Counted from the stretch's first letter, positions 17,570 to 27,247 are shown. The stretch: 64,000 bases of DNA from JAAUUJ01 sp964392245 (GCA_964392245.1 CAYMOX010000003.1:62001-126000); one strand, 5' to 3'. Numbers and translations: made by a program. Notes: generated from the sequence alone by a model not told the origin.

Positions 17570-19402
17570 ATGAGTACCCAAACCCGCAATCGTCGTTTCT
17601 TCCTGAAGTGGTTGTCCTTTGGCGGGAGTGCCGCCCTCTTTCTGGCTGCCTGTGGCGATTCCTCTTCCGTTTCCACAGTGACCCCGGAAAGCACAGATGC
17701 TGTTGCGGCAGAGGCAGAGCCCGACCTCAGTACTGAACTGACAGGTCCTGACTTTAGTGAATTTCCCCAATCCGTCTTCAGTGGCGATCCCACGGATACC
17801 AGTGTGATGGTCTCCACTCGGGTTGTTGTCTCCAACACTTTACCCAGTGTTCCCGTTACCCTGGAGGTCTCCAGGCAGCAGAATTTTGCCACGATCGAGC
17901 GAACTGAGCAGCTGACTGCTAATCTGAATCCTGGATTGAACTACCGCGAAAATCCTGGCGATTACATCGTCAAACATCAGCTCACAGGTCTAGAGCCTGC
18001 TCAAGAGTATTTCTACCGTTTCAAGTCGCCCTTTACCACCAGTCCGGTGGGCAGCTTCCGGACCATGCCCTCACCCAATCAGAGTCTGCCCATCCGCTTC
18101 CTGCACATGAGCTGTGCCAATGAGCCGCCCTATCCGGTGGCCTTTGCCATGGGGCAGGAACTGGATCGCTTTGATCCCCAATTTGCGGTTTTCAACGGTG
18201 ATACCGTCTACGCCGATGCCTTCTGGCTGGGGGGACAGCCCACTCCCACGATTGAGTACTACCGCAATCTTTACCGACTCCAACGGGATCGCAGCTACAC
18301 AGGGGCTGGCTTCCCTGATCTCTATGAAAAGATCCCTTTTATTCCGAACTGGGATGACCACGAGGTGAACAATGACTACGCAGGCCGCGGTGCGCTCTCG
18401 GCCATTCAGCCTTCAGTGGGTCGACCTCTCAATCAGGGCACCCTGGAGCGTTTAGGCTACCAGGCTTTCCATGAGTACAATCCTCTGCGTCCTAACGATG
18501 ATGATCCTGTTCAGGGAGTGAATCCCATCAACCGGGTTTTCCGTACCTCTCGAGCTGGCGCTGATGCAGAACTGTTCACCCTGGATCTCCGTCAGTACCG
18601 GAATCGTCCCGGGGGGTTCGTCGGTGCCAATGCCCCGATTGTGCCGGTGATTCCCGAGGGCTTTACGGTGGCTGAGCTGAGTGAAAAGATCGAAGAGGTT
18701 CTCGGGGGTCTTGTTTCCGTCAACTCTGTCCTGCAGCTTGGCCTTTTTGGCACCACTGCTGCTAACCCGAACTCTTCCAACTATGGGCGCATCCTGCGGC
18801 AGGTTCCCCGCACCATGCTGGGTACACCCCAAAAGGAATGGTTCAAACAAAAGTTAGTGGCGTCCGATGCCACATTTAAGATCATCATCAGTGAAATGAT
18901 CTTCTCCGAAAACTTTGCGCTTCCCTATGATCGCTGGGAGGGGTACTGGCTGGAGCGGCAAGAGATCCTGAACTTTATTCTTAGCAACAACATTCGCAAT
19001 GTGGTGATCCTGTCCGGGGATCAGCATGCAGGGCAAATCAGTCTGGTCAATCCCACCCCCGATGGCGGAGTACCCAGCAACCCCATTTACGAGATCGGAA
19101 CCGGACCCACGGGGCAGAGTACATTGGCACGATCTGTGCGAGAGATTGCCGCAGATATTGGTCTCCCCCGTGGAGATGAAGTTTACTACTTCCTGCTCAA
19201 CTACTTCTCGGCGGCAGAGGAGTTTGGGGGTAAGCCCGGTGCCACCACGCGAAACCTCCTGTTCTATGCGATTGATAATCCTAACTACACGACGGTTGAG
19301 GTTAATGGCGGTGTGTTAACAGCCAAGATCAAAGACTTCTCGGGCAATGTGCTGACGGATCCTCTCGGACGCCGAGGTGAGATCTCCATCTTTGCGAATT
19401 AG
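17570..19402 (+). CDS. phoD: PhoD-like alkaline phosphatase/phosphodiesterase, Tat-exported lipoprotein
   Basis: 610 residues from ATG at 17570. The N-terminus has a twin-arginine signal (NRRFFLK, Arg8-Arg9), a hydrophobic core and a lipobox LAAC with Cys28, so it is probably folded and metallated inside, exported by Tat and lipidated. PhoD metallophosphatase motifs follow in order: SCANEPP, FNGDTVYAD, NWDDHEVNND and GDQHAG. It hydrolyses phosphate mono- or diesters using Fe/Ca-type cofactors outside the cytoplasmic membrane. No Pho box is evident in the 193 bp separating it from glcF. PhoX is excluded by the motif order. Confidence 0.87.
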   Translation: MSTQTRNRRFFLKWLSFGGSAALFLAACGDSSSVSTVTPESTDAVAAEAEPDLSTELTGPDFSEFPQSVFSGDPTDTSVMVSTRVVVSNTLPSVPVTLEVSRQQNFATIERTEQLTANLNPGLNYRENPGDYIVKHQLTGLEPAQEYFYRFKSPFTTSPVGSFRTMPSPNQSLPIRFLHMSCANEPPYPVAFAMGQELDRFDPQFAVFNGDTVYADAFWLGGQPTPTIEYYRNLYRLQRDRSYTGAGFPDLYEKIPFIPNWDDHEVNNDYAGRGALSAIQPSVGRPLNQGTLERLGYQAFHEYNPLRPNDDDPVQGVNPINRVFRTSRAGADAELFTLDLRQYRNRPGGFVGANAPIVPVIPEGFTVAELSEKIEEVLGGLVSVNSVLQLGLFGTTAANPNSSNYGRILRQVPRTMLGTPQKEWFKQKLVASDATFKIIISEMIFSENFALPYDRWEGYWLERQEILNFILSNNIRNVVILSGDQHAGQISLVNPTPDGGVPSNPIYEIGTGPTGQSTLARSVREIAADIGLPRGDEVYYFLLNYFSAAEEFGGKPGATTRNLLFYAIDNPNYTTVEVNGGVLTAKIKDFSGNVLTDPLGRRGEISIFAN

Positions 19403-19421
19403 CCTGAGCTGAGGTCATCCC

Positions 19422-20420
19422 TTAAGCTCGTTGTTGTTGCATCACCCTGGGTTGCCCATGTTGCATCCACTGCCAGGCGGTGGCAATGATCCGGTCTAGC
19501 TCAGGGTACTGCGGGATCCATCCTAGATCCTGACGGGCTCGGCTGGCGTTGCTGATCAGTTGCGCCGGATCTCCGGGCCGCCGTGGACCGACACGCACCG
19601 GAATCGGATGTCCTGTGACTGCCACTGCCGTTTCGATTACTTCTTTCACCGAGAAGCCCTGGCCATTTCCCAAGTTGTACACGTTGCTGCCCGCACCGGC
19701 TTGTAAGCGCTTCAGGGCGAAGACATGAGCGGAGGCCAGATCGCTGATGTGGATATAGTCCCGAATGCAGGTGCCATCTGGAGTGTCATAATCATCCCCA
19801 AAGATCACAATCTCGGGTCGCAGCCCCGCAGCAGCCTGGAGAACCAGGGGAATCAAATGGGTTTCAGGATCGTGTTCTTCTCCCAATTCACCCTCAGGAT
19901 CAGCACCTGCAGCGTTGAAGTAGCGCAGACTGATGGACTGGATCTGATGCGCCTGCTCAAAATCCTGCAGCATACGCTCCACCATTAACTTGCTCGCCCC
20001 ATAGGGATTGATCGGTTGCTGGGGATGGGTTTCGTCAATGGGAATGGCAATCGGTTGGCCGTAAGTGGCACAGGTGCTGGAGAAAATCAGGTGAGGGATC
20101 CCATGATCTCGCATCGCCTCCAGCAGGGTGAGAGAGCCAACAACATTATTGCGATAGTACTTGCCTGGATCCGTGACTGATTCTCCCACATAGGCATAGG
20201 CTGCGAAGTGGATCACCGCCTGAGGTTGGTACTTCTGAATTACCTGATCCAGACTGGACCGATTCTCCAGCTCTCCAATTTCCAGGGGTCCCCATTGCAC
20301 CGCCCAGTCATGACCATAAACTAAATTGTCATAGGTAATGGGGGTGAAGCTTGCCTGTGCCAGTGCTTTGCAGGTGTGACTACCGATGTAACCCGCCCCG
20401 CCTGTAACTAAAATATTCAT
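19422..20420 (-). CDS. galE: UDP-glucose 4-epimerase
   Basis: 332 residues, standard GalE length. TGGAGYIGSH (6-15) is the NAD-binding loop; SSTCATYGQP and NPYGASKLMVE supply the Ser/Tyr/Lys catalytic set; LRYFNAAGADPEGELGE is diagnostic for GalE. It interconverts UDP-glucose and UDP-galactose in the cytosol. It is the last gene of the leftward polysaccharide unit, 22 bp after the other epimerase gene, so it likely supplies galactose-type precursors for the polymer. Confidence 0.93.
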   Translation of the reverse strand: MNILVTGGAGYIGSHTCKALAQASFTPITYDNLVYGHDWAVQWGPLEIGELENRSSLDQVIQKYQPQAVIHFAAYAYVGESVTDPGKYYRNNVVGSLTLLEAMRDHGIPHLIFSSTCATYGQPIAIPIDETHPQQPINPYGASKLMVERMLQDFEQAHQIQSISLRYFNAAGADPEGELGEEHDPETHLIPLVLQAAAGLRPEIVIFGDDYDTPDGTCIRDYIHISDLASAHVFALKRLQAGAGSNVYNLGNGQGFSVKEVIETAVAVTGHPIPVRVGPRRPGDPAQLISNASRARQDLGWIPQYPELDRIIATAWQWMQHGQPRVMQQQRA

Positions 20421-20442
20421 CCCGATCTCCTATCCCCATCGA

Positions 20443-21456
20443 TTACCTATAAGCGTAATACTGCTTATACCATTGGACAAATTTTTCGATCCCTTGCTCT
20501 AACGGAGTCGCAGGCTGAAACTGGATGTCCTCTACTAATGAATCAATATCTGCCCAGGTGGCCATCAGATCTCCAGCTTGCATGGGAAGTAGATTTTTCT
20601 GAGCTTTTTTCTGCAAACAGGACTCCAGGATTTCGATAAATTCTCCCAACTCTACCGGGCAGTTATTGCCGATGTTGTACAACCGATAAGGGGCAGAACT
20701 GGAGCTGGGATCAGGACTGGAGCTACACCATCGAGAGTCAGGCTGAGGAATCCGATCCAGGACTCGACATACCCCCTCAATAATGTCGTCGATATAAGTG
20801 AAATCCCGCTTCATTTTGCCCTGATTAAACACATTGATCGGCTCATCCTGCAAAATAGCTTGAGTAAAGGTAAAGAGGGCCATATCCGGACGACCCCAGG
20901 GACCATACACCGTAAAGAAACGCAGGCCAGTCACGGGCATTTGGTAGAGATGACTGTAACTGTGGGCCAGAAGTTCATTGGCCTTTTTTGTGGCTGCATA
21001 CAAACTGATGGGATGATCGACGGCATGCTGCACCGAGAAGGGCAAACAGGTGCAGGCTCCATAAACAGAACTGGAGGAAGCAAACACCAGATGCTCAACC
21101 GGATGATGCCGACATCCCTCCAGGAGATTGACAAACCCCACCAGATTGCTATCCACATAGGCGTGAGGATCGATCAGGGAATACCGCACACCTGCCTGGG
21201 CCCCCATGTGAGCCACCCGCTGAAAGGTCTGGGCTGCAAATAAGTCTTTCATGCCCTGCCGATCCGCCAGATCGAGCTGATGAAATTGAAAGGCTGGGAA
21301 TTCCTGGAGATACTTTACCCTTGCTAATTTCAGCTGTACATCGTAATAGGGATTGAGATTATCCAGTCCCACCACATGCCACCCCTGCTTTAAAAGGGCG
21401 AGGCTGAGATGATAGCCGATGAATCCCGCGGCCCCGGTCACTAAAATGGAAGCCAT
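20443..21456 (-). CDS. NAD-dependent epimerase, probable UDP-glucuronate 4-epimerase
   Basis: 337 residues from ATG at 21456, preceded by GAGG six bases upstream; a TTG four codons earlier overlaps the previous stop. Rossmann loop TGAAGFIGYH, substrate motif SSSSVYGACTCLPF and the YAATK catalytic pair, then RFFTVYGPWGRPDMALF, which is typical of UDP-glucuronate (CapI/LpsL) epimerases. It would turn UDP-GlcA, made by the ugd product two genes upstream, into UDP-GalA. Overlap with the wza-like gene indicates one operon. The exact sugar is an inference from family resemblance and context. Confidence 0.85.
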   Translation of the reverse strand: MASILVTGAAGFIGYHLSLALLKQGWHVVGLDNLNPYYDVQLKLARVKYLQEFPAFQFHQLDLADRQGMKDLFAAQTFQRVAHMGAQAGVRYSLIDPHAYVDSNLVGFVNLLEGCRHHPVEHLVFASSSSVYGACTCLPFSVQHAVDHPISLYAATKKANELLAHSYSHLYQMPVTGLRFFTVYGPWGRPDMALFTFTQAILQDEPINVFNQGKMKRDFTYIDDIIEGVCRVLDRIPQPDSRWCSSSPDPSSSSAPYRLYNIGNNCPVELGEFIEILESCLQKKAQKNLLPMQAGDLMATWADIDSLVEDIQFQPATPLEQGIEKFVQWYKQYYAYR

Positions 21457-21464
21457 AGCTTTCC

Positions 21465-22586
21465 TCAAAAATCAACTCCAAAAACCCGCAACAACCTGCC
21501 AATATTGCCAATCGGATCCAGCAGCAAATTCAGGGGGCGCAATCCCACCGCCAGGTCATCGCCAGCATTGGCAATCCCAGAGGATCCCACCAGGACAATA
21601 TCGGCCTCCTGGAGAGGGGGGTTCGCCTGGGGATCGAGGGCCTGGGTGAAATCAACGACAACCTTTTGATTCAAGACACTGCCGTTGGGATTCAGGCGGA
21701 TCAGCTGGACCTGGGCTTGATCAGCTTTGTCTGTGAATCCTCCTGCGGACAGAATGGCATTGTTCAGGGATGTATTGGGAGGCAGCCCCAGGCGTCCGGG
21801 CTGTTCCACCTCCCCCACCACACTCACCTGAATCGACTCCGGCGCAAAATTAGCATTGCCCAGTGCGGTCGCTTCGGCCAGATTCAACGCTTCTGCTTGG
21901 GGCACACGGATTGAGTCGCCATCCCGCAACACCAGATCCTGATCCGGTTGGCCGGAGTTGAGCAACGCCCACAGATCTACACTCAAGGTTTCACTTTTGC
22001 CATCGGGCTGGGGGCGAACCACTTCTATATTGCGTACATCCGCCTGTTGCGTGATCCCTCCCGCCAATTGCAGCAGTTGGGTGACCCGCGGCACACTTTC
22101 TCGCAGGGTTGTGGCGTTGACATCGGTAAACCCTCGCTCGCCTGTGGTGCCCTGATTGGGGGAGACGGTGTAGGCCCCTGGACGGTTGACTTCTCCCACC
22201 ACCACAATTCGCAAACTGCGTCCCCTGAGCAGGGTAATGGTTGTATCGGGATATTTCAGGAAGCTGCTGAAGCGCTGATCCACCGCTGTGGCGGCCTGAG
22301 AGGGAGTTAATCCCGCCACCGTAACTGTGCCAATCAGGGGGAATTGCAGCGATCCATCCACCAAGACTTCCTGTTCACCACTCAGGTCTGGCTCATTTAA
22401 AACCCGCACCAGGACTCGATCTCCCGGACCCAGCAAATACCCTGATTCAGATTCGCTCAAGGTCAGGTTCAGGGCATCCGTTTGAGCAGATCCAGGAGCA
22501 CTCAGGGCAATCGGACCCAAACAGGAGCAGAGAAGACCGATCCCCACCGCTGGCACTGACAAGATCCGGATCCTGAACCTTTTCAT
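21465..22586 (-). CDS. Wza-like polysaccharide export protein with SLBB domains
   Basis: 373 residues. A signal sequence (residues about 7-36, ending near GSAQ) leads to a poly_export domain with the diagnostic LLGPGDRVLVRVLNEPDLSG (about 51-70) and DGSLQFPLIGTVTVAGLT, followed by two SLBB-type repeats (RIVVVGEVNRPGAYTV; IQVSVVGEVEQPGRLGLP). Such proteins form or gate the outer-membrane exit for polysaccharide with a Wzc/GumC partner, which is encoded in the divergent unit. Four-base overlap with the ugd stop shows translational coupling. No C-terminal amphipathic helix is obvious, as in other cyanobacterial forms. Confidence 0.88.
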   Translation of the reverse strand: MKRFRIRILSVPAVGIGLLCSCLGPIALSAPGSAQTDALNLTLSESESGYLLGPGDRVLVRVLNEPDLSGEQEVLVDGSLQFPLIGTVTVAGLTPSQAATAVDQRFSSFLKYPDTTITLLRGRSLRIVVVGEVNRPGAYTVSPNQGTTGERGFTDVNATTLRESVPRVTQLLQLAGGITQQADVRNIEVVRPQPDGKSETLSVDLWALLNSGQPDQDLVLRDGDSIRVPQAEALNLAEATALGNANFAPESIQVSVVGEVEQPGRLGLPPNTSLNNAILSAGGFTDKADQAQVQLIRLNPNGSVLNQKVVVDFTQALDPQANPPLQEADIVLVGSSGIANAGDDLAVGLRPLNLLLDPIGNIGRLLRVFGVDF

Positions 22587-24028
22587 CGACCCACTCCCAC
22601 AACCTTAAACCCACAGTCCTGCAGTTGGATCCGATCCAGAGCATTTCGGGCATCCACCAGTAGCGGTCGCCGCATCACGCGTGCCATTTTCAAAAAGGGC
22701 AGAGACTGAAATTGCTCCCATTCCGTCACTAGGATCAGGGCATCTGCATCGGCTGCCAGCGAGAGACTGTCCTGTACGAGCACGATGGGCAGGGAGGAGG
22801 GTAGCGTGCCGCGTGGGGAAATAATCGGATCGAAGGCTCTGACCCTGGCTCCCAGCTTTAACAGTTGTTCAATTAAAGTCAGGGCAGGTGCATCCCGCAT
22901 GTCATCGGTGTCCGGCTTGAAAGTCAGGCCCAGCAGACCCACGGTTTTTCCCTTCAGCACCTTCAGTTCTTGCTGTAGCTTTTCCACCATGCGATAGCGC
23001 TGACTCCAGTTCACCCCCACCGTGGCCTGCAACAGGCGAGCTTCATAGTTGTAGTCCTGGCTGGTGTGGATCAGCGCCGAGACATCTTTGAGAAAGCAAC
23101 TGCCGCCCCAGCCCAACCCTGCTTTCAGAAATTGAGGACCAATGCGGGAATCCAACCCGATCCCTCGGCCCACCTGCAGAACGTCAGCCCCCACCCGTTC
23201 GCAGATATTGGCAATTTCATTGATAAAGCTGATCTTGGTGGCCAGAAAAGCATTGGCGGCGTACTTGATCATCTCGGCAGACGCCAGATCAGTCACCACC
23301 AGGGGAACGGGGGTCGTTGTGTCTGCATGTGAACAGGATCGCTCCAGGATGGGGGCATAGAGACGGCGCATGATGTCCACCGCCTGAGCACTTTCAGACC
23401 CAATCACAATCCGATCGGGGTTGAAGGTATCCCAGATCGCCGATCCCTCCCTTAGAAATTCAGGGTTGCTGACCACATCAAAGCGGGGAGCTTCCACCCG
23501 TGTGATCTCTGGATGAGCATGCTTTTCTGGCAGGCTGGTTCCCGCTGCTGAACTAATCCCCACTAGCATGGCCCGATCGCGGGTAACCTGAGCTGCGCCA
23601 TCCAGGATCACCATCCGAACCCAGTCCCCAGAACCAATCGGAACAGTGGACTTATTCACAATCACCCGGTAGCGGTTGGGATCCGCCATTAAACAGGTAC
23701 CCACCTCACGGGCAACAGCCTCCACGAAGCGGAGATCCGGTTCTCCCCCAGGCAGAGAGGGCGTCCCCACAGCAATGAAAATCACATCCGCATTGGCCAT
23801 TGCTTCTGCCAGTACAGAGGTAAAGGCTAGGGATCCACTAGCAGAAGCGGCGGTGCAACGGTGGACAATCGCCTCCAATCCGGGTTCATAAATGGGGATC
23901 TGCCCCGCCTGTAGGGATCGGATCTTGTCTTGATTGTTATCCACGCAGACAACCTGGTGACCGATATCCGCCAGGCAGGCTCCGGTAACCAATCCGACAT
24001 AACCTGTGCCGATGACTGTGATTTTCAT
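22583..24028 (-). CDS. ugd: UDP-glucose 6-dehydrogenase
   Basis: 481 residues. NAD loop GTGYVGLVTGACLAD (7-21), FLREGSAIWDTFNPDR as the substrate-binding region, catalytic Cys in GWGGSCFLKDVSAL, and LTFKPDTDDMRDAP near the C-terminus are all intact. It oxidises UDP-glucose twice to UDP-glucuronate, the route to uronic-acid residues in the extracellular polymer. A slightly longer than usual insert around 140-180 (ITRVEAPRFDVVSNPEFL context) is seen. It is coupled by overlap to the export gene downstream. Confidence 0.94.
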   Translation of the reverse strand: MKITVIGTGYVGLVTGACLADIGHQVVCVDNNQDKIRSLQAGQIPIYEPGLEAIVHRCTAASASGSLAFTSVLAEAMANADVIFIAVGTPSLPGGEPDLRFVEAVAREVGTCLMADPNRYRVIVNKSTVPIGSGDWVRMVILDGAAQVTRDRAMLVGISSAAGTSLPEKHAHPEITRVEAPRFDVVSNPEFLREGSAIWDTFNPDRIVIGSESAQAVDIMRRLYAPILERSCSHADTTTPVPLVVTDLASAEMIKYAANAFLATKISFINEIANICERVGADVLQVGRGIGLDSRIGPQFLKAGLGWGGSCFLKDVSALIHTSQDYNYEARLLQATVGVNWSQRYRMVEKLQQELKVLKGKTVGLLGLTFKPDTDDMRDAPALTLIEQLLKLGARVRAFDPIISPRGTLPSSLPIVLVQDSLSLAADADALILVTEWEQFQSLPFLKMARVMRRPLLVDARNALDRIQLQDCGFKVVGVGR

Positions 24029-24096
24029 AATGGTGTTAAAGTGAGCAACGTCAGGAGCGAGCGGTTTTCATCAGGTCAAAACCTGTGGGGATAGGA

Positions 24097-24378
24097 TCAG
24101 GCGGTCTGCTGCAGAAGCTGAGCCAACACCCGATCCGCAGGTTGAAATCGTTGTGTAGCCGGAGAAAAGAAACCGACAAAGGCCTCTCGAATCAGCTGTG
24201 GGCGAGAGTCTTCACCTTTGATAATGCGACAGAGAAAGACACAGGCCTCCCGTTCCCGCAAAAAGATCCCATCCGCTAGCAACCGCTCCAGAGAAGGTCC
24301 GGCTCCAATCGAGCGGGGAGGATCCGTCTCCGTTTTCAACAGGGTTTGGGCTTCATAAGCAATATAGATGTAATCCAC
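24097..24378 (-). CDS. Small hypothetical protein in exopolysaccharide operon
   Basis: 93 residues from GTG at 24378, chosen because GGAGGA sits six bases upstream (24385-24390, reading leftward). I do not recognise it. It has no signal peptide or membrane segment; a Cys-containing stretch (EREACVFLCRIIKGED) and an N-terminal VDYIYIAYEAQTLL are the only distinctive parts. It lies 30 bp after the sugar transferase gene and 68 bp before ugd on the same strand, so a role in regulation or assembly of the polysaccharide machinery is possible but unsupported. Confidence 0.55.
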   Translation of the reverse strand: MDYIYIAYEAQTLLKTETDPPRSIGAGPSLERLLADGIFLREREACVFLCRIIKGEDSRPQLIREAFVGFFSPATQRFQPADRVLAQLLQQTA

Positions 24379-24408
24379 AGAACTTCCTCCGCGCAATGAA
24401 AACAAGGT

Positions 24409-25332
24409 TTAATGAGCAGCAATACCACCGAGCACTTTAGGGACGGTTAAAAACAGAATCTTGAGATCCTTCAGGATTGACCAGTGGTGCAGGTAATCCA
24501 TATCCAATCGAGTCACCGCCCCCAGATCCAGAACACTGGATCGCCCCTGCACCTGCCACGGTCCCGTAATGCCTGGAAGGGCATTCAAACGACTGTATCC
24601 CTCAGGCGGGAGTCGGACAGCATCATACAAAGCCCAGGGGCGTGGACCCACCAGACTCATGTCTCCCTTCAAGACATTCCAAAGCTGAGGCAATTCATCC
24701 AGACTGAACTTGCGTAGCCAGCGCCCCAATGGAGTGATCCGAGGATCATCTTTGCGCTTGTGCAGTCCCTGCTGTTTGCCCATCACCTGGTGATGCAATT
24801 GGTCGGCGTTGGGGATCATGGTTCGGAATTTAACAATTTCAAACAGTTTTCCCCTCCGCCCCACCCGCCACTGTTTAAAGAAGAAAGGGCCGGGCATCCA
24901 AACCCACATCAGAGCCATAATAAACAACATGATGGGTCCAAGTAAGATGAGTAGCCCCAGGGCGGCGATCCAATCACAGAGTCTTTTGAACCCCCACCAA
25001 TACCGCTGTTGCTGATGGGGCATCCGTACTGAGGGGGGGATGCGAAGAAACAACTGCTTCTGAGTTACTGCACAGGCTTTCGCCCATAGCACCAGATCAT
25101 CCTCGGATAAACGCATATCAACGCGCACGATCTTGACAGTTGAAAACTGAAGGCAACTCATCAACGCCTGTTTACGATTTTCCAAAATCAGTGCCGCCCG
25201 CGACAACTCCGAGAGCCGGATCCAGAGATGACGATTTCGCCATTGCAAAATCCAGGGAAACAAAAAAAGGTGTCCCTGTTCTGCTTCAAAGGGAAGATAT
25301 GCATTGGGGGAAAGATGGGCAATGCTCACCAT
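24409..25332 (-). CDS. Initiating sugar transferase (polyprenyl-phosphate hexose-1-phosphate transferase)
   Basis: 307 residues. A soluble N-terminal part (1-125) precedes one membrane segment (RLCDWIAALGLLILLGPIML, about 133-152) and the bacterial sugar-transferase domain: KFRTMIPNAD, LRKFSLDELPQLWNVLKGD, SLVGPRP and LPGITGPWQVQGRSS. It transfers a hexose-1-phosphate, commonly glucose or galactose, from UDP-sugar to undecaprenyl phosphate at the inner membrane face, priming repeat-unit assembly. It lacks the multi-helix N-terminal region of WbaP/WcaJ and so is a shorter form. It is first in the leftward unit. Confidence 0.9.
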   Translation of the reverse strand: MVSIAHLSPNAYLPFEAEQGHLFLFPWILQWRNRHLWIRLSELSRAALILENRKQALMSCLQFSTVKIVRVDMRLSEDDLVLWAKACAVTQKQLFLRIPPSVRMPHQQQRYWWGFKRLCDWIAALGLLILLGPIMLFIMALMWVWMPGPFFFKQWRVGRRGKLFEIVKFRTMIPNADQLHHQVMGKQQGLHKRKDDPRITPLGRWLRKFSLDELPQLWNVLKGDMSLVGPRPWALYDAVRLPPEGYSRLNALPGITGPWQVQGRSSVLDLGAVTRLDMDYLHHWSILKDLKILFLTVPKVLGGIAAH

Positions 25333-26359
25333 AGGTCTGCACTTGCTTATGAACTAGGAGGAGCTAACGCTTTCAGTTAAGCCACATGACGCTGATCTGT
25401 TTGTTAAAGAAATACCGACGATATTCACTCAAAAAAGCATTGGAGGGGTCATCTCATCTAGACTAGGCACATCCACATTAAACCTGAGCATTGATTGGGA
25501 ATGACTGATGTGCAAATCGAAAAAAGTCAATGACTCAGAGACGAACAGAAAATAGGTATAAAGTCAACTTCATCTCCGCTTCACACACTAGCATGGGACT
25601 TATATCAGCGCAATCCTTTTCTAAAAAAAGAATCCGATGACCAGGATCAGGTTGATGTACAGCTTGTTGCTAATCAAATAAGGGGCAAAGAAAAGACCGA
25701 TGTCGGGAACAAAACCTTATCTGTAGTTTTGATTACAGGTCATATGTGCCTAAAAAAACATTCAATAAGGCGCAATCAACCATGAGTATAAGCCACTTTA
25801 ACTCTTTCAGGGTCTGTACATATGTATCCAGTGATTCAGATGTAAATCTCTCTGGTCTTAAGAACTTAATTTAACCATTGCATCTCTCGATATCCTCTAC
25901 AGGAAAGGGATCTGATGTCAGGGATTGTAGTCATTGCTGCAGTTGTAATGAATGATCCAGGGACGTATTCTATCGCTCAAGATTGTGGATGCAAGGGCTC
26001 GAATCTTGCTTTAGATCCTAAATCTAACAGCGCAGAATGGTAATGCTACACATAGAATATGTTTATTCTTTTACCTTAGAAAGATATCTATTGTGTAAAT
26101 TCCTGCTTTTCTCAAGAGGATCTACCTATTTTTGAAGGAATGATTGACTTTATTCGATGACTCACCTATATTTCTGCTAGATGTGACAGGGAGCTACATC
26201 TGTACTCAAAGCATCACTGCTACCTGTGGTTCACATAAAATTTATATTCAATTTTCTTCCTGAGAAGAAGGTTTCACCTCGTGTCTTCTAGTCAACGGGG
26301 AGGCTTCTTTCTTCTTTCTTGAAGAAGCGAGTGATTACAGTTTTCTCACTTTCTCGCCT
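25333..26359. promoter_or_regulatory. 1-kb AT-rich divergent control region of the exopolysaccharide locus
   Basis: No gene of 60 codons or more is found here. It separates the two divergent polysaccharide units and must hold both promoters. Close to the rightward start are two related inverted repeats: TTCTTC-ctga-GAAGAA (26254-26269) and GCTTCTTT...GAAGAAGC (26303-26328), the latter about 30 bp before the ATG. An untested 42-codon frame (25915-26043) is preceded by AGGAAAGGGA. The base composition is clearly more AT-rich than the flanking genes. Confidence 0.45.
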
Positions 26360-27244
26360 ATGAAGATTCAACGTAGAGTGGGTTGCCCCCCTGAATACTC
26401 TTTGCCCAGTCTCACGCTTGATGTATTGGGTCGGCGAATCGATTGTATGGCCGTTCCTGCCATCGTGACCGCTGTTTGTCAGGCAACCCTCTCAAATCAA
26501 CCTTTGCTGGTGGCTCATTACAATGTTCACGCCTTCAACTTGTCCATGCAATTGCCCTGGTTTTATGAGTTCCTGCAGTCTGCCGATATTGCCCACTGTG
26601 ACAGTCTCGGGATCATAAAAATGATTCAATTCATGGGCTTGCCGCTATCTCGGGGATACCGTGCTTCGTATACGCTGCTCATGCCCCGGTTGCTGGCGGC
26701 CTGTCAGTGGTATGGATTGTCATTATTTTTACTAGGGGGACACCCGCGCACATTGCAAACGGCCCTCGAAAAACAGCAACTCCGCTATCCTTCCCTTCAG
26801 ATCGCAGGACACCACGGCTATTTCCCTCTGGATGACCCCCAGCAAAATGCTGCGGTGGTCGAGGCCATCAACCGCTGCCGCCCGGACATCTTGATCGTGG
26901 GGATGGGCATGCCGCGCCAGGAGCTCTGGCTTAAACTCAATCGCCACCGCCTTCAGGTGAAAGTGATGATGACGGGCGGAGCCATTATCGATCGGCTGGC
27001 TGGCCGCGTTCCTGAGTGTCCCGTCTGGGTATCCAATTTGGGTCTGGAATGGATGTTTCGTTTATGTCGTGAACCCCGTCGTCTGGGGGCGCGCTATTTA
27101 TTGGGCAACCCGGCCTTACTCCTCAACCTGGGTTTGGCCCGTTCCATGGGAGCTACCGTTGCCCTGCATTCACAATCGGCCCCAGAGTTAATGAGTCAAC
27201 CCTCTCCACTCCTTTCTTTGTCCACAAGTCAGGGGGAGCGATAG
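26360..27244 (+). CDS. WecB/TagA/CpsF-family glycosyltransferase
   Basis: 294 residues. GT26 family features: LDVLGRRIDCMAVPAIV at the start, AHCDSLGIIKMIQFMG, LFLLGGHPRTLQTALEK and ILIVGMGMPRQELWL near 178-192. These enzymes add N-acetylmannosaminuronic acid, ManNAc or a related sugar to a lipid-linked acceptor at the cytoplasmic face. It is the first gene of the rightward polysaccharide unit; three bases separate it from the next gene. The C-terminal 40 residues are less conserved. Which sugar it transfers is not predictable. Confidence 0.9.
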   Translation: MKIQRRVGCPPEYSLPSLTLDVLGRRIDCMAVPAIVTAVCQATLSNQPLLVAHYNVHAFNLSMQLPWFYEFLQSADIAHCDSLGIIKMIQFMGLPLSRGYRASYTLLMPRLLAACQWYGLSLFLLGGHPRTLQTALEKQQLRYPSLQIAGHHGYFPLDDPQQNAAVVEAINRCRPDILIVGMGMPRQELWLKLNRHRLQVKVMMTGGAIIDRLAGRVPECPVWVSNLGLEWMFRLCREPRRLGARYLLGNPALLLNLGLARSMGATVALHSQSAPELMSQPSPLLSLSTSQGER

Positions 27245-27247
27245 CCC

